Part shown: piece after piece, positions 61,061 to 64,000 of the stretch
Position numbering within the stretch: position 1 is the stretch's first letter
Layout: every line of letters starts with the position of its first letter
Assembly (NCBI GenBank): GCA_002105175.1
Contig: MCGE01000009.1
Coordinates: 1,302,001-1,366,000, forward strand
Origin: Absidia repens
Taxonomy: Eukaryota; Mucoromycota; Mucoromycetes; Mucorales; Cunninghamellaceae
DNA length: 64,000 nt
Direction: 5' to 3'
Notes under the pieces: generated by a model
What the model was told of the DNA's origin: nothing
Seen by the model: the letters and a program-made list of their open reading frames with translations, nothing else
Databases searched by the model: none
Position numbers and translations under genes: made by a program

Positions 61061-61833
61061 CTTTTTTTTTTATTAATCGTCCTCTGACCCATTAGATATT
61101 AACAAAGTCATTATTGCATGTGTATTGTGATTGTCTCATTAAACACATGCTTTTAACTTCGCTCACTATAACTACTCTCCCCCAGAGTCCCAGTGACTAA
61201 TAGGCAATTCTAGGTCACTCATTATGCAACATTACTCTATTCCCACTCTACCACTCCCATTCATCAACCTAGTCAGTGCTGACAGCGTAACCTCCGATAG
61301 ACTAGGTATAATATGTAGATTCAGCTCGTTATTCACTTTTTTGATTTTTTACCTGTGGTATATTAATTAATAAAAAAAAACCACCCTGTCGAGCCCCAGG
61401 CACTACCTACCAAGGTGCGAAACGACAGGAGTGTCTCATTCCATCAAAAACAATACTTTAACATTTCTTCTAACCCCCCAATAAACCAATGTCTTGGAAG
61501 TGTGTGAATGTTTTAATCGTTACAAGTGCATTTTTGAAGTCGGCTGTGTACGATAATGTAGGAACGTCTTGAACCGTGTTAATCCAGGACGATTGTGCAT
61601 AAAAAAAAACTGCAACAGTTGAGGCTTCCTTGACATTCATGCTAAACCGCACTATATCATAAAAATCAAAGACAAAAAGAGTCAAAGTATCCATCAAATA
61701 AAGTACAGCTTCGAATCAGCATAGAAAAACGTGCTTTTTATTATTAAAAATGATACTAATATAAACTAAATATAATATGGTAAATAGGTAACTAGTCCAA
61801 TAAACCACCATAGGCCTATTGAATTCCAAAATA
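61061..61833. other. Intergenic, sugar transporter 3' side
   Basis: The 75-codon minus-strand ORF at 61,470-61,697 has an ordinary composition but no recognised domain. The right end should contain the transporter 3' UTR. Confidence 0.45.
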
Positions 61834-64000
61834 TCATGATTTTTCAGCTTGAATGTTGGCCTTTTCATCCACAAAACCGTTGGCATAGGTATTAGCAGTA
61901 GTGTCGGTGAGTGCCAGGTCTTCTTTCTTTGCTTTCCATACAAAGCAAGATTTACTCGAGAATACCACATCAAGCTCTTCCAAGGTTCGGTTGGCAGTTT
62001 CAGGATAAAACATATATATGACTGGAATGGCCAAGAGATTGAAGAGAGCAAATACCAAGAACGTACCCCAACCAATATTTTGAATCATAATAGGTGTTAT
62101 TTCCATCACTAATGCATTGCCAATTGACCAGCCAACAACAGACCAAGCCCCACCTTTAGCCCGGACCTTAGTAGGAAAGATTTCCGTCTAGTCGCACAAA
62201 ACAAAATTAATGATAATGAATAAGTAACATGTCCAATCTACATATTTCTGCTAGTTCAATTAAGCGAGGAATATAGTTTCAGTCCACCTAAATACCTACC
62301 GGATATAACCAAGGAACTATATGTAAATAAAGAAAACATGAGCAACGTTTAAAATGACCCAACGTCAATTAATATGGACTGCACTTACCTGTAAGCCAAG
62401 TCATACCAAAAAATGCAGTATAGACAAAGGTAAATACAGTTGCAGCAATGCCATAACCCAGAGGATTTTGATCCATAATGCCAGGTTTTACCAAAATACC
62501 AATCAAAAGCAGCGACACCCCTTGACCCACAGCGCCATAAAACAAAGTAAATCTACGTCCCCATGAATCGAGCGTAAACACAGCCACCAACGTTGAAAGC
62601 ATATAAGAGACATTGTTGAGGCCAGAGAGTAATTGTGATGTGGATTCTGGAAATCCTGCTAGTTGAAATACCTTTGGTGCATAAACAGTAATCTATACCA
62701 AACCGAGCAACACCACCATCACCGAAAGAAAAAGTAAAAAACAAGTGTTAAATCATAAGCTGTTTGAGTATTCGTCTGATTTTCACATTACCATTCCAAT
62801 GCCCACCAGCTCTTGGATAATTTGAAGCCAAATAGACAAATGCACCCGTCGGGGCACATTCAATTTATCCTTATAAGAGACCAACATATTAAGGTATCCT
62901 AATTCGCCACCTTCCTGATTACGTTCCATTTCAATATTTTTGATAATGTCGTTGTATTCCTTTTGCACGTCAGGATGGTTGATGTCGCCATCTCCTCGGA
63001 GAGCCGCAATGATTTCAAGACCTTCTTTTTGTCGTCCTTGTTTGAGTAGCCAGCGAGGAGATTCGGGGAAAAAGTTGATGCCAATCACCAAAATAAGCAA
63101 AGGAATCAGCTGAAATGCAATAGGGAAACGCCAGCGAATACCACCATCATACGACCGCAAGCCATAACCGATCCAGTACTGTTGATGAAAAATAAAATAA
63201 AATAAAACAAAATAAATATATTTATAATATAGATATAATTGACTTGGTCGATTTTTTTTTTTTTTTTTTTTTTTTTTTGTATACTTACGGCGATAACGAC
63301 ACCAAAGATATTAAGAGTGAATTCCATTGCAATCATCATACCACGCGACGAGTGATGAGATGTTTCTGCACTCCAAACAGGTACAACGGCATTCCTAGCA
63401 AATCATTAACAAAAAAGAAAAAAACCATTTAATTCTTTTGCATATGGTTCTTCTATGAGTCAACTTACAAATGACCAGTGCCAACACCGGTAATAATTCT
63501 TGTGAAGATCATCCAATACACATTTTGAGCAGAAGTTTGTAAAGCAGCACCAAAAATTGAAAAGCAGCAACCAACCACAACTGTTCGAATACGCCCAATT
63601 TTGTCGCCAATCCAACCACCCATTAATGCGCCAATCAAAGTACCCACTACAAAAGAAAAGGGAAAATGACAGTTTAGACAGAATATTTGCGACTAATGTA
63701 TATCTTTTTGGTTACTTGAATAAAACTTACAGTAATATACACAAACCACACCACCCAGCAAAGAAGCATTTGTACGGAGGCCCATAAGATCCAAATAGTC
63801 ATCAGCTAGATTGACCGAGCCCATGACACCTTGGTCATACTAAAGAAAGCCAAAAAAAAAAAAAAAAGGGGGACGAGGTGTTGGTAGGTAAATTTTGTTC
63901 AAATGAAACAATATATAATACTTACACCAAAGAAGAATATACTTATACCAGCAGCCAAGTTGATAGCAAGAACAAGTTGACTTCCTTTAAAGTGCTGATG
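61834..64000 (-). CDS. MFS sugar transporter (5' end outside window)
   Basis: Sugar porter family (PF00083-type). Exons in window: >64000-63926, 63839-63731, 63646-63469, 63394-63289, 63178-62792, 62692-62389, 62316-62300 (17 nt) and 62187-61834; 509 residues, lacking probably only a short N-terminus. Landmarks: FFGYDQGVMGS in helix 1, GGWIGDKIGRIRTVVVG, ITGVGTGHLNAVVPVWSAE, FPESPRWLLKQGR, the helix 7 region LQIIQELVGIGMITVYAPKV, PWLYPTEIFPTKVRAKG and the exit motif YPETANRTLEELD. The glucose-type QQxxGxN helix 7 motif is replaced by QELVGIG, so the substrate is open. The microexon encodes the first part of PWLYP and is needed to keep frame. Confidence 0.9.

Noticed and set aside
61470..61697. 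75-codon minus-strand ORF downstream of the sugar transporter
   Set aside because: No family resemblance, no clear upstream exons, length within chance for this composition.

Overview
The window is nuclear DNA of a filamentous fungus, most likely an early-diverging one of the Mucoromycota (Mucorales type); species and genus cannot be named from the sequence. Coding regions are rich in short GT..AG introns (1 to 11 per gene, mostly 50-110 bp). Intergenic DNA is AT-rich, with long T/A tracts close to start codons. I traced 16 complete gene models, two genes cut by the window edges, one short candidate ORF, one eroded gene next to a transposase relic, and a dispersed repeat family.

Left part (1-13.3 kb): the 3' end of a chitin synthase (+), a 64-codon WWE-like ORF (-), repeat copy A, a 1,024-residue MHYT-domain membrane sensor (-), a decayed Cys-motif gene beside a Tc1/mariner transposase relic (-), and a four-helix membrane protein (-). 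Middle-left (13.3-25.6 kb): long-chain acyl-CoA synthetase with a peroxisomal C-terminus, SAC1 phosphoinositide phosphatase and a GCN20-type ABC-F ATPase, all (+), then repeat B and a PHO84-type phosphate transporter (-).

Centre (28.8-37.7 kb): a very large group III hybrid histidine kinase (-). My splice model gives about 2,338 residues with 16 tandem ~92-residue HAMP-type units. It diverges from a homeobox gene (+) across a 332-bp shared promoter. Right part: a UPF0658-type Golgi membrane protein, a CCDC47-like ER protein, a secreted Asp-rich protein, a PIG3-type quinone oxidoreductase, ribosomal protein uL11 (-), an R3H protein, ERG4 sterol reductase, an alpha-arrestin (-) and an MFS sugar transporter (-) that runs off the right edge.

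The genes do not form one pathway. Themes are membrane and lipid metabolism (LACS, SAC1, ERG4), nutrient import and its arrestin control, and signalling (MHYT sensor, HHK, homeobox). The most unusual things are the 16-unit HAMP array and an unclassified ~0.6-kb non-coding repeat present in eight copies, about 7 percent of the window. Three single-base losses in homopolymers break otherwise intact genes; assembly error is as likely as mutation. All splice sites were assigned by eye from GT/AG consensus plus reading-frame and family fit.
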